A stretch of 64,000 nt of DNA from Atriophallophorus winterbourni. Lineage: Eukaryota; Platyhelminthes; Trematoda; Plagiorchiida; Microphallidae. Position numbers and translations under genes: made by a program. The notes beneath the pieces were generated by a model. The model searched no databases and had not been told where the DNA came from. It was given only the letters and a program-made list of their open reading frames with translations. Shown here piece after piece: positions 51,008-63,099 of the stretch (the first letter of the stretch is position 1; the number at the start of each line of letters is the position of its first letter). The DNA lies in contig JACCGJ010008366.1 in assembly GCA_013407085.1 (NCBI GenBank), forward strand, positions 186,001-250,000. The letters run 5' to 3'.

Positions 51008-54000
51008 GTAAGTAAATGTTCCGTTGTTGCTCGTTTTCAAACACTGGAGAGAATTGTAACGGTGCGCTAAGTTGCAATAGACATAATTTTTTTATTTTCT
51101 GGTCAATCACGTGTAGATTAGGTGAACTGGGACAACGTTAATTTCATAATGTTTATATTTTAAAGATTCATTCTAAAAAATATGAATAAGAGTCGGAACG
51201 CGAACAATAGAAGCCGGAATATAGTTAAGGCCCGTTGATACAAGAGAGGTTCATTTCATCCCAAGGATATGAACATTTGTATTATTTCAATTTAATCATG
51301 ACCGCAATAAATTACCGCTTGTAAAATAAATTGAGATTCACGCAACATCACATAAGCGCGTGACTATTATAAATCACTATCCATCTTGTAATAGCTAATA
51401 TAACAATAACCTATGTTAATTAATCCATAACCTAAGAAGTAATGTCACGAGGATAGAATAATCAATCGAAGCATTTAGTTATGGATGCCAAATAAAATGA
51501 GATAAAATAGGTTTCGAAACGATACTTTAATATGACACTACGAATAATTGAATTTCAAACTAAAACTTTTGAAATGTATGATAACGTGAGCGTTGAAACA
51601 AACAGAAACCAAAGTAACATGAACTAGAAGGAAGTTGGAAATATGTTTAGCCAATGATAATTGTGTATATGGATGTGTCCCGAGCAAATTTGCGGATCAG
51701 AAATTTGAACATAAATAATAAATAACATTTAAATACTGTAGTATTTGACACATAATTTACCTCTTGATAAACCATATATAAGCTTTGTCAATCATTCTAA
51801 ATCGTGAAATCCAAGTATAGAATTTTATGACAACTTGAGTTTAATATTCTTCCAAGTCTTTTTGAAGCCAAGTTTACAACCTCTTCTTGTTATTATATAA
51901 ACTTTAAAAAAAGACAGTTGAACGTTGGTAATTTGATATGATCTACGAGATAGATCGGAAATATAAGTTACCGTCAGCTTTATCCTTCCTTAAACCCTTA
52001 ATGGATGATCTCATTCTGTCCATGTTACTGACGATGTCCGAGGAAATTTTGCTCACCTGTATTCAATCTTAAGCGTTAAATCGCGTATCAGGTTTTACGG
52101 AACTCACCACAATTGGATTCATTCACTGAAATTAGTGTTAATTTAAACTGGAACTTCGTAAACTAAACAGAAATAATTTCACAATTTATATTCCACTGAT
52201 GTCGCGTTCATTTGACTGCTCCTCAACGCGACTGTTCAATCTTAACCTACATTAAGGTAAGATACCATCACAATCAAAAGCAAGGATCAGTACACATATT
52301 TACAAATCCCTTTATATATTGCGAAAGATAGACCAGTAATGTTAATTCCGGTGATCTCTAACTTAATGGAACCCATTGTGATTGTGCGCATACGAGAATA
52401 TATGGAAAGCAGATATGTTTTGACTGCATCGCAACATGGTTTTCGAAGAGAACGTTCCTATCAATATAACCTTGTTACTAATTAGACTTAGGCGTCGGAA
52501 GAAGTTTATTCCGTATTTGCATGTTATATCGATATTTCCAAAAATCATGAACTTTAAATCAAAAAGCTTCAAGCTTATGGAATATAGGGAATATTACTAT
52601 ATTGATATAGGACTATCTTTCTTAAAAACGAAATAAGTTTAAAAGATCTAACCTAACGACGCATATGAAGTGATTTTTTATTGACTTTTAAAATTATTAA
52701 CTCCAAAAATCATCCAGTCAAATATTTACTAAAGCGCGAGGAACAAACTCGAAAACACAATAAATCAAATCATTCACCATTCTATATTCTTGATGGGATA
52801 TCTATCATAACATATCTCGGTTAGTATTTGTTTCACTTAAAAAGGTTTACCCAAGGAAATCAGTTGTTTTTTGTTTAAAGAACGATAATGACGAAGCTCG
52901 CGATATAGAACTGTCTCTATTAACTCTCCGATGGTCATACGATGTAACTATATATGGCTCGTCAACCTGTGATTTGCTAAACTTACAGCATTTAGTACTA
53001 TACATATTTTTAAGTTCTAAGTTTATTTATGCCAGATCGAATTGGAAACACGTTTTTATTCAAATTCAAAGTTATTCAAAGTTATTCAAAGTTTTAATGG
53101 TCCAAAAAGTAAATACTTTACAGTAACCACAGATTAAAAATATAGGGAATTCATAAAAACATCACAAATGTTTTATACACAAGGAAAGTCAGCACGTGTA
53201 TTCAGGTGCAAGGTTGGGTTTAGTCAACATATACTTGTCAAGTTCAGCCTTGAACATGTTTTCTGTCGTTCGTATTATGTCTGCTAAATAGTTGCATTGT
53301 TACATAGCGCTGCTATACGAAAGATTGTGCACATATTTCAAATGGTGATATACTGCAATGGAACGGCCAAAAGTCATGTTTGAAACATTATCCAGTTGGT
53401 GCATTTAATCTTATAATAAAAAAATCGCCTGCGAATTTTATTAGGATCTTCAGAATTCCAAACATTTTCCATTGCTGTAAGCCAAAAGTTTATTTAGGAA
53501 ATTATTATATTTTTTCGAATAATAACACGATAGCACAAGGAAACAAAATGTTTAACAATTTTTTAACACAGGGAGAGATGCATCGAAGGAAATATTATAT
53601 TTACGACAAAAATATGGTGATGTTTTCTCAATCACTCTTCTTGGAAAAACCGTGGTATTCTGTAATTCATATGAAACGATTAAACAAGCAGCCGTTTCAA
53701 ATCGAACCAAAATAGGACGCTTTACACCAACCATCAACCACTGGCTTGCAAATGGCCACGGTGAGTTGCGAATTGTTAAAGTATCGCCCAACATTCCTTT
53801 TTCCTACTAAATGATTTCTAGAGAGGAAAATGCTTTGAATGAAATTAAAATATGAAACAAAGTTGTAATTCACGTTGGTCTCAACGGATAAAAAATTGAA
53901 TGCTGTTCGAAATCCGCAAATATTTTTCATCGAATAATTTGAACAATTTCAGGTTGACTAATAAGTGGAGGCTGATATTTTATTTACCTCTTCTACCTTA

Positions 54001-57000
54001 TATCAAATCATGGAAATTATACTACTTAAGACAAAGTTGGTGATATAGATCATTGTTATTCTACATCAAAGAATAGCTAGTATGTTTTCCCAAAGCAAAA
54101 TAGCAAGTCCGCTATTTTTTTGCATACATTCCACAGATTTGACCGAAGTTATCCGTTTCAGGCTGATCACCTCCATCATAGTGAGTTAGTTACATTGAGA
54201 CATGAAACTCTGTGATAACCTTCGAATTAATATATTGTAGCCGCTTTAAAGCAGTATTGACACAATAAACTCTGTTTGAGCGATATACGCAATAGACACG
54301 AAACAGCCGATCAAATTTTTGGATTTTCTGTTTATTGAATGGCCCAAATATTCTTCATCAACTACCATGTGTCGACAAAGCTCGTCGATTCAATATATTT
54401 GTTCGGTTGATCTAGGCCAAGTACTTGGCACTTTCATTAAATTTTTGGATGTAGATTTTAACCAATATATGCTTCAAAACATAAATCATTTAAAAAATTT
54501 CGAATCTAATAGGATAAAATTATTTTGAGTGCCTTGAATTTTATTACCTCGGGTATGTTTCTATGATTTGGAGCTACATCTGAAATTAAATGTAAATAGA
54601 TATTTCAAAATTATAGTTAGACTTCATTTTCATTTCAGGAATATCAAATTATGATACAAAAAGAGCTTTACAACTTCGAGCTGCATTACTACGACACATG
54701 TACGGGAATATGTCAATGATTACGTTTCTTTCGGAATCTACGCAATGCGAAAATGACCTTACGAATTTGGTACAACAAAGGATACAAAAGCTACTTGGCG
54801 AAATAGATAGAACCATGGGGAAACCAATTAATATAACGTTAGTTGTTGGAATGTTTTGAAATTCTAGGGTTACGAAACATAATAGTTAGAGATGTTTAGA
54901 TTATTAAATAATGTGTTACCTTACATGGAATGATTCATAAGCTTTAGTTGCTTTTCCCATACAAAAATAGTTCTATCAATTCTAATAATGTGGCTTCATA
55001 GCATTGATTTGCAAAATTGCTGTGTGAAAAATTAATAATTAATTTTGAAATCTATTGTTTAAACGTTCACTCGAGAGCTTCACCAGTCTGAAAACATATT
55101 TTATAGGTTTGACAGCAATATTCGATACACTGTCAATCACATTCCGCATGAAAACTTGCAATTTCCAAAACGAATCTTTGGAATGATCAAAGGATTTGTT
55201 TAATTTGATTCTTTAACATGAAAGAAGCTTCATTTTGAACTTAAAATCATCCAGAAAAAGATTAAAAGCATAACGATTGTAAAATTAAGAAATTATTTGA
55301 AAATGTGGAGTGAGGTACAGAGGAAGCCTTAGCAAAACGTGACATTACAGGAAAATGGGAAAAGAATTTTTATCCAATTTTAAATAAGCTTGATACAATT
55401 TGAATTGACTTACAGTTTAATTTTGAATAATTTTTAAATCTTTACATCTATCAAAATATTTTGGGCCAGTATTGTAAAAGGATGTTTGTCATTGATGATT
55501 TTTGGGTGGAAATATTACCATGGATATGTAAAAGCACGAAAAAATATTTTTTGCGGCACTGTTGAATGCTAATTATTACTAAGGAAAATTTGTGAAAATC
55601 CGTTAATCATTAATCAACATAATTTAACAATCGAAAATTTATTTATGATATAATAATTTATTTTAACGTATCACCTATCAGAAACAGGTTGTTAGTACTA
55701 AAATTATCCAACAGCGGTCTACAATAGCAAATCTTTTTCAAGGCATTCGGATCCTGATCTTATTGTACTTACCTGTCTCTAGGCATTGACCAAACGAGTT
55801 GGAAAGAAGTTGCTCTTCACCGGTTACTTCGGAGACACTGTGTAAAGCGTCATGTTAAAGCCGGGAAAGAGCAGATACAGCTCTTGGCTGCTGGTCGTAA
55901 ATCACTCTGTTGGGCTGAAAATGAAAACAATCTATCGATAAGTGCCTATCGCTGTGAGCACTACTTCAGTGAAGTTGTCTCCCACGAGTCAGACAGTTTA
56001 TTCATTCTAAAAGCCGCGAAACATGAAATTATCATGCGCTTGTGATGTAGATCCATGTTCGACGTCGAACAAATTAGGCCAACATGTCTCTATGTGATAA
56101 GTGCACACAGCACGAAACCTGTCTTGAGGTGTGTGTACAATAGTAATACATGCAAATGAGGAAGTTCAACACATATTCTTTGATTCAATAAATTGTCCTC
56201 TTTGTGATGAAATATCTTACAGAAAAATGTAACGCAGATAACATCGAATTCTTTTCTGGAAATTTCACGACGTTTGAGACCGAGCGAATATGGATTGTAG
56301 TGGCAAAAAATCAAATCTCGTTTTACATTCGACACAATTTTTGTTCGAACAAAATTATTGATTAAAACACGGAACGAGATAAAAAACATGCATTCAGCAC
56401 CTCAAACTCCTCGTACTGTCTTAGAGTCATTTGAAATATAGGGTATATCAATTCGAAGATAAAGACACGATCATTTGGCTTGCTTACCAACCACAGCGTA
56501 AAATCGTTCAAATTCTGTTGACAGTTTAACCTTTACTCGAAAAATTCGTCGAAATGTTAATGAAGCAGAATAAAAAAATACTTGTACATAAACACTGAAC
56601 AGAATTCCGACTTTAATTAAAATTGGTTTGTTTAAGAGCCTAGTGCCATATTGTGTAGATTTTTATAGAAGCTTTTCTTGTTAACTACATTTTCACCAGC
56701 CTGTTTTTTCTACCGCCTCCCGCATTTCGTGTGAGCGTGCACTATATATATCCACACAAAAGCTACATTGTCAGATTCAACAGTGTCTAGTGTCCAATAA
56801 ATTATCAGCTATTGCTGGTTCCATGACAAGAGACTGGTACGACATTTTATCTTGTGAACGATTGTTGATGCGTTCTTAAGATCTAAAATCCTCCTCAATT
56901 GTATGAACGTTTGGAAACTTATCTGGCTCTGAATACCTGTTCATGAAGCCCCGATGTGTACCTCAAATTAAAATCCGTGCTGATGCTTCTAGGAATTTAT

Positions 57001-60000
57001 AATTTGGATGTTTCCTTCACCCATTTGCGTTAGTCAGTCTTGAATTAGAAATCATATTTTAAGAATTTTCTGTGATTATTTGCGAGCTCATTCGTGAAAG
57101 GATTTTAAAATTTAGTTATTTGTTTTTTGTGAAAATTTAAATTGCAATAATTTTCATTTCGTAGATTTATGATGCGCCTGATTGTTTGGGATATAATATG
57201 GTGGATTGTATTTGGATCAAAATGTACCCTAAACGAAGATATAATTGATCGTTTACTCCAAAATATCAGCGAAAACAATTCTGAAAACGGTGTGCTTCAA
57301 GTCGCTCAACTCATGCCAAAAGTTTGGTAAGTATTGTGCACATCAACTTCACATTTGTAGTCTCTGGATGCGTTGTTATTTCATTCTATCATTCTGAGAT
57401 CTAGACAGTAGCGTTTCAACAATTATTAGGCAAAAAAATTCATAGATTTAATGGTCCATTAGTTTTGTGTGGTGTCTGGAATTGAGTTTGAAACGCTGGG
57501 CGTAATGAAATACACTTAGCGCTACGGAATATACGGAGAGTAATTCAAAATTAAAATATATCACACGTTCCATTAAATGGTTTTCGCTGTCAAAAATGAA
57601 AAGTGTAGAAAAAGCAATATTTGTTAACATATTCATCAAGAAATCCTATTACAAATTTTGTACTGTTTTTATCATTAGTTGTGAACAGCAGAATCCGGAT
57701 TCGCGTGAGGTATAAGGTAGACAAGGTAAACAACGTGTGATCATTGGATGTCACATTTTATAGATTTGGCACGAACAACCTGCTCAATTACATATGCATC
57801 CGATGAACTATTTCCATATGTTCATGAATATGACGTATGAAAATCCTGATCACAACCAGCTTACCAGGAATCATTGAAGGAATGGTAAAACAATTTTGAA
57901 TTTTGAAGCGACATAAAAACTTACGTAAAATCGAACCTGCATAATTTAAGAACTGTTTACAACATCTGAACTGGAACTACTCATCTATTTATATTTCTGT
58001 AAATAACATTATTTTAAAACAGAGTTCTTTCAATATTTTTAGCAGCAATCCACATTTGTCACCAATTTCATATGTTAGTTTTTAAAAGTACAGCTTTACA
58101 CTCCGTTCCATTTCAAAATAGACTTGTCATACTCAGACCGGTGTTAGAATGGAACATTTCTAATCAGATTGATGCCTAAAGAATAGTACGAACTAAGCTT
58201 CAAATAAACAAGGTGCGCTAGTATACCACTTTTTAATAAGGTTTATATGACCATATTGTTCAATCACAAACTCTCACGTAGACTGGATTTGAACACATGA
58301 ACATAAAAAGTTCATTTGCATGCATTTCCATCACAAACACTATAGGACCGGTTTCGTACTGTTTGCACTCATCAGGCAGGGACATCATGTAGTTTCTGAA
58401 TAAAATGCGTAATGGTAAATCATTAGAGTATTTATGATTATTTACTCGCAGAAGAGCATCGATTAGAAAACTCAAATCCCAAAGAATGCACTAATTTTTT
58501 GAGTTCTCAATTGATATCCACTTCGAGTGAAATCCATGTTTGCGGCTCCATCAAATTGAAAATTCTAATAACAAAAAACTGACTTTAGTCTTAGCACAAA
58601 AGTATTGTGCTCAACCTTATATATTGATGCCCAGTGATGGGACCAATAGTTGGATCGCTCCAAAAATGTTCACTGTGCGAATCTAAGCCAACAGTAGCTT
58701 GAAAATAAGTCAATTTCCGTTCTATCGCTATTGATTATTATGAGATTGAAATTACCTAGAATTGTACTTGATATTGGTTGTAATACTATATCTGACTCAT
58801 TTATCGATCCTTTCAAATAAATTATAATTTAACCAGACTTACAATTTTTTATGTCAGATCAATGAAAACAAGTATTCCTAAAATTGAAAATATCAAATTT
58901 GATGAAGGTACTAAATGATAATAATCACAAAATCTCTGAACTATGGAATTTTTGTTGCCAGTGTCTCAGTGTACTTAACAAAATGAGAGCAAATTACTGG
59001 CTGTACATTTGTCTGCCCTCACCCCAATGCTGCAAATAGTGCAATATGTCTCACAGTCGAGGAGACGAGGAGATTATGCTAACATATTGATAATCTCTCT
59101 CTCTATATATAGTATGGAAATTTCCTGAAATTTCTTGTCTGCGCCAGGTCATATAATTCCGCTACGAATGAAGTCATTACCTTCAAAAGGGTGTTAACTG
59201 TAGTAAATAAATGCGTCGTTTCGGAAAAGTTTAGTTGGTAAAGACAATATTTTTTGTATTTTTTCATTATTCTGATAACATTCAATAAATTGAAAATTAC
59301 ATAATTTACAGGTGGGTTAACGTGTTGTTTTGCTATATCGAAGAATGCTTACCACATAATATATTTGAAAAACTTATACAAAATGTATGCTACTTTTTGG
59401 ACACCAAATTAAAGCGACTCTAACATTCGCAAAACGTCAAATGAAATTATATTTTGATTCTGGCTATAATTTCCCACGTTGTTTCATCCAAATACCGAAA
59501 ATAACTATTCAATAAAGTTTTCATTTCACAGCCTTAGAATTATATCAATTATTCCGAAATTCTTGCGATATTGGAAAATTTACCGCATAGCTGAAAGTCA
59601 CTCCGCGGTGCGCAACATACTTGACCCTCGAGTCGAACATGCGTTACAAAATATATCTGACATGGATAGCTTGTTGAAACAAATCAAAGAAGATAAAACA
59701 CTGCGAATCAAAGGTCAGGTGGCAAATCTTTGGATAATACACACGTTTTCTGTCATGTTTAATAATTGCTTGATTATTTGGGACTTAAGTGACCAACTGA
59801 TGGTTTATTTATCAAAAATATAAAATGAGAAAAACTATTTCCCAAATCCCAAATATTTTAGCTCTAGGAAATTTTGCTAAAATATATGAGGTTGTTAAAT
59901 CAGATCATATTGGACAACAATTGTTCTTGATTTCCGCAAACTGATCGACACGCATTCACTGAAACTCGGAATTTACTTATAGATGAGAAAATGTTTACCC

Positions 60001-62220
60001 CTGCTCAACTTTGCATTGGTTCATCCTGAGAACAACTTTGGAAATTTGGAACAAAATGAAAATTCATTTGACCAATTTATACCAACTTACCAACAATGAC
60101 AGTCTATAAAATGAAGACATTCACTAAATTGCTATATCGAATTGTTAATGCACTAGTGAACGTCAAATCAGAGGTTTGCGTCTTCAAAATGTTGATAGTT
60201 GTAGCATATATTCACATTCTTTCAACTACCTTATAATAGAGCTGGCAAGTCAGGTTGGTCAAATATCGTGACACGCAGCATACACTCACTTTAATTGAAG
60301 TTTTTTTATCACCACATTGATTATTGTTATTTAAATGCCCGTATAATTTTAAATACGCTCTTTTAATAAATTATTGCCGTTTGACCCTCCGACGTTCTTT
60401 TGATGCTCTCATTCACTTTTACGCAGAAATCTTTTGGCAATGTCAATAGACATTAAAATTAATAATATCAGTTGAGACGCAAAATCTGATTAATTTCAAT
60501 TATTATCAATATCTGACGATTGTGAAAGACATTCCCGTAGAAAGTACTCATGAAATAATCAGGTGCGGTCGGAAACAATTCACACCTACCTTATTAAAAA
60601 CCTGGGACACGCATCTGTGTGCAACTGCATGAAATGCTTTGAAACTTTCTGTTTGAACGATTGGTGTCAAAAGATTGGTAGACAAATTTGCTGGAATTGA
60701 TAGATGTTTGGACCAAACATTTAACTAAAATAGAGTATTCTCGCTTTATTACTTAATATGTCTGAAGGATTTGATTTATTTGTTCAAAACGACTCATGCA
60801 GAAACTGCAACAAATATGCATCAGTGGACAAACCCTCGGATGACCTAAAAGTTAAAACTCTGTACACAAGGCTAATGTAAAATTAAAAGGAGAAAATGTT
60901 TAAATCATAAAAGTTACCGATGGTGTACAGCTTGGGACAGTTCTTATCCTGGCTTACATCAGCAGTTTTCAGAAATGACACCATGCAAAATGGATTTGGA
61001 CGCTTAGATGATCTACTGCGTATTGTGTACACCTGTAAATTTGATTGCAAATTCTTCATGGATGGTAGGTTACGATTAAGCTACCAAATAACTTTTAAAT
61101 CTTCAACGTGCTGCAAATTAGCAATTCATTTCCCGTTTTTCTTTAGGCAGAACTCAGCATTATTCAGTCGGAACACGAATCGTATCACGAAGTTTCGGCA
61201 ACCCAATGAAGCGTTTGCATCGTTAGGTTATTTTTAAGCCTGCTCATTGACTCCTGATTATGTTGCTACGGATATTCGCAACTTTATGTTTGTGACCCTG
61301 TCCGAAAATGAGCAAATACTACATACTTTTCACATGATGCGCGCAATGCCTGCGTGGATTCAGTGGCCTGAAAAATATATTTCAGCTTGAAAGATTAATT
61401 CACTCTAAAAACTAGCTCTTTTGTTGTTTTTAGAAACCTGCGAGGAATGAATGAAACGTTTAAGTCAACCTACCAAGCTTATTAATGACATCCGGGCTGA
61501 GTTGATATTCACAGTAGAACAATTGATTTATTCAAAACACTCGAAATTACATTTATTGAATTATTGTGACTTGTGACATAAAATTAACGCCGCTGCTGCT
61601 GATACATCAATTAATCACGTCAAAGTTTCCTCTGGAATGCGCTTTCCGAAACCATTCATGTCACTCTAGTGTTGAGATATCTAGTAAAACATTTGACTGA
61701 CATTAGTTACAATTCAAATTTACTGAATATTCGTATAATGTTATCTTCAATATTTAACTCAATAATATGGGACATTACAAGAAGATTGTATGATTGCTCA
61801 TGAACTGTTTTACCATCATGTATTAATATTTAATACCCAAAGCAAATTGTGATCCTCAATGCTTTAACCAACAAGTTATTATTGAATCTCGCAATCTAGA
61901 AGACGAACTCAAGCGGCTGGTCTTCGAATTATTGGCAGCTGGGACAGATACCAGTTCTTCAACACTAACATGGGCTTGTGAACTTTTGGCTGCAGAACCG
62001 AATTATTTTGGGGAGAGAATTACGTCGACAGTCATGGAACGCATTCACCAATGGGCAAGCGTGGTGCCATTTGGACTTCCCCACATAGCCCGTGTGGAGT
62101 TCAAAATCCAAGAATATAGGATCCCAGCAAACGCGATCATCATTTTCAACTTACAAAATGTTAATTGGTTGGCTTTAACTGATTCCACAGGGTCAATATT
62201 AGGCCTCCCGTTTTCTATTG
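50812..62220 (+). CDS. Microsomal cytochrome P450, six exons found, incomplete at 3' end
   Basis: Exons 50812-51007, 53572-53760, 54639-54837, 57165-57326, 59532-59713 and 61900-62220 join in frame to 416 codons plus one base. The product is an ER-anchored haem monooxygenase by family. Visible features: signal-anchor helix (22-40), basic stop-transfer, PPGP hinge (50-53), KYGDVFSITLLG strand region, the GHGIS to RAALLRHM segment, WWIVFGSKC, I-helix AAGTDTSSS (322-330), VVPFGLPH and LPFSIG. From I-helix to LPFSIG it is about 40 residues shorter than usual P450s: J/J' helices and the PERF loop are missing and ExxR is not canonical (ERIHQW). The haem-cysteine exon was not found before 64000. Blood flukes are reported to have a single P450; this may be its orthologue or a decayed copy. 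Confidence 0.75.
52300..52640 (+). pseudogene. Highly decayed non-LTR reverse transcriptase relic
   Basis: Plus strand: DRPVMLIPVISNLMEPIVIV, ESRYVLTASQHGFRRERSY, then CYIDISKNHEL and KLQAYGI. These are RT fingers and motif A with the aspartate kept (CYID) but the frame soon broken. Confidence 0.6.
53080..53300 (-). repeat. CR1-like 3' tail
   Basis: Three TTATTCAAAG units (53070-53095) then DNA matching 28470-28625 (AGGTTGGGTTTAGTCAACAT against AGGTTGGATTTGGTCAACAT). Minus orientation. Confidence 0.75.
53572..53760 (+). CDS. P450 exon 2
   Basis: Acceptor ACACAG before 53572, donor G|GTGAGT at 53761. Phase 1 to phase 1. Encodes GRDASKEILYLRQKYGDVF, ITLLGKTVVFCNSYETIKQA and NHWLANGHG, the A-helix and beta-1 region. 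Its frame differs from the longest open frame at this spot, so it is easily overlooked. Confidence 0.85.
54639..54837 (+). CDS. P450 exon 3
   Basis: Acceptor CATTTCAG, donor AC|GTTAGT. 199 nt, phase 1 in and phase 2 out. Encodes ISNYDTKRALQLRAALLRHM...LTNLVQQRIQKLLGEIDRTM and GKPINIT, helices C and D. The usual WxxxR of helix C is not evident: LQLR with no Trp. Confidence 0.8.
55000..55740. other. P450 intron 3, unassigned AT-rich DNA
   Basis: No coding signal or recurring repeat recognised in this part of the intron. Confidence 0.4.
55745..56165 (+). repeat. Hammerhead SINE-like copy split by a LINE
   Basis: Left part GGATCCTGATCTTATTG...TTACC (55748-55773) parallels 37485-37513. Right part 56094-56123 reads GTGATAA, GTGC-ACACA-GCAC, GAAAC, CTGTC. 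The core lacks the first C (GTGATAA for CTGATGA) and stem I is lost, so it should be inactive. Confidence 0.6.
55782..56084 (+). mobile_element. RTE-like LINE, 5'-truncated 3' end, in P450 intron 3
   Basis: Reads IDQTSWKEVALHR, RRHCVKRHVKAGKEQIQLLA and YRCEHYF, matching the C-terminus and finger of the intact 1055-aa protein (DPASWEELALDR, WRHCVKRRLHAGEEQIQLLA). Flanked by TGTCTCTA at 55774-55781 and 56085-56092, a probable 8-bp target-site duplication. Confidence 0.75.
57165..57326 (+). CDS. P450 exon 4
   Basis: Acceptor TTTCGTAG, donor TTTG|GTAAGT. 162 nt, phase 2 in and out. Encodes FMMRLIVWDIIWWIVFGSKC and NGVLQVAQLMPKV, matching the helix E-F region (NVI..I.FG.R). Confidence 0.8.
57327..58250. 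other. P450 intron 4, unassigned
   Basis: AT-rich, nothing recognised before the hammerhead-like copy at 58260. Confidence 0.4.
58260..58480 (-). repeat. Hammerhead SINE-like copy in P450 intron 4
   Basis: Minus-strand core 58375-58346: CTGATGA, GTGC-AAACA-GTAC (one G-U), GAAAC, CGGTC. The catalytic core looks intact, but the stem I strands (CCCTGC and CTATAG) do not pair. Further conserved monomer sequence follows (GCATGCAAATGAAC). Confidence 0.6.
59532..59713 (+). CDS. P450 exon 5
   Basis: Acceptor TTTCACAG. Encodes LRIISIIPKFLRYWKIYRIA then NILDPRVEHALQNISDMDSL, helices G-H. The donor is uncertain: AAAG|GTCAGG (phase 1) is preferred because it joins exon 6 in frame. CAG|GTGGCA at 59719 is an alternative. 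Confidence 0.7.
59880..60000 (+). pseudogene. Possible RT motif A relic in P450 intron 5
   Basis: TIVLDFRKLIDTHSLKLGI resembles the LDFxKAFDT stretch of non-LTR RT. Very short, isolated. Confidence 0.3.
60905..60985 (+). pseudogene. Possible RT relic (GVxxG motif) in P450 intron 5
   Basis: KVTDGVQLGTVLILAYISS resembles the VTxGVPQGxVLxPLLFxxYIN motif. Together with 59880-60000 it may trace one eroded element. Confidence 0.35.
61900..62220 (+). CDS. P450 exon 6 (I-helix to haem loop entry)
   Basis: Acceptor ATCTAG (weak pyrimidine tract), donor TTG|GTAAGT at 62221. Encodes DELKRLVFELLAAGTDTSSS, TLTWACELLAAEPNYFGERI, then TSTVMERIHQWASVVPFGLP, KIQEYRIPANAIIIFNLQNV and LPFSIG. The J-J' stretch and PERF segment are absent within this single uninterrupted exon. 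Confidence 0.8.
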
Positions 62221-62559
62221 GTAAGTTACCAGTACCTTTTAGTTATTGGGGTGTTTAAAACAACGTCGCAATGTTTCTATTTTTGCGTGCGAGAATCATT
62301 GAAACAGTAATGTATGGGGAATAGAATGATTGATTGCATTTGAATGGTTTCATTGAAAATATTTAGGATAAACATCAATATAGACTATTACACATTTCGC
62401 TTGCATTGTTTATTTTGAATAGGTATTCGAAGAAAAAATATCGGGCAATAACATACAGATGTTGTTTCCACAAGTGCATTTGCTTTAGGTGACCTCAATT
62501 GGTTTAGTTAGAGCATAAATGAACATAGCAAGGGCATTATAAGCTCATGAGCCTTAGAG

Positions 62560-62850
62560 TCTCAAATGACTAAACATTGCGATTCATGAAGAAATATCTC
62601 TTCCGATGGGCTCAAAATTAATATGTAATATTTTTACAATCAGTGTCAGTTGCACGCTAACGGCGTGTTTTTTGTTCAGCAATGGAGAACAGTATCTGCT
62701 AATCACCAACGTAGAGATAACGTTTCACATTATGCTTCCAGAGTTAGCGGTTAAGAATAAGTTCTAAGCAACTCGTGGGTCAATTTCAATTGATTCTATT
62801 TCTCTTCAGCAAAATTCTTTGTAAAGCACCGTCGAACGTTCTCAACCATA
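62560..62850 (-). repeat. RTE-like LINE 3' end, highly diverged
   Basis: Matches 31460-31720 with many substitutions: CTCAAATGACTAAACATTGC, GTTGCACGCTAACGGCGTG, CAGTATCTGCT, GCGGTTAAGAATAAGTTCT. Non-coding now; minus orientation. Confidence 0.65.
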
Positions 62851-63099
62851 AAACTGGAATCAGAAATTCACGTCCCAATTTTGTGAAATGGTTTTAATCT
62901 CATAAAACTAATGCAGAGCGCAGGCAGTGAAACTAACAAATCATTATTAGTGAAAAAGATAAGCTCAGACACTGCAAAAAATTACCTGGTAATCCATTGT
63001 TAGATGGCAATCATGCTCACAAACTTTATCTACTTGTAAAATTACGGAAAGCTTTCACGCATGAGTTGGCAAAACTAGCAAAATATTTCAACTGCTCCA

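Larger units (their letters stand above)
51008..53571 (+). other. P450 intron 1 with LINE remnants
   Basis: 2.56 kb. It contains an RT relic at 52300-52640 and a CR1 3' tail at 53080-53300. The rest is AT-rich, without further assignment. Confidence 0.6.

Noticed and set aside
53552..53794. 80-codon minus frame
   Set aside because: It is the shadow of P450 exon 2 on the opposite strand.
54319..54528. 69-codon plus frame in P450 intron 2 as an extra exon
   Set aside because: Exons 2 and 3 already join in phase with continuous family residues, and this frame has no P450 motif.
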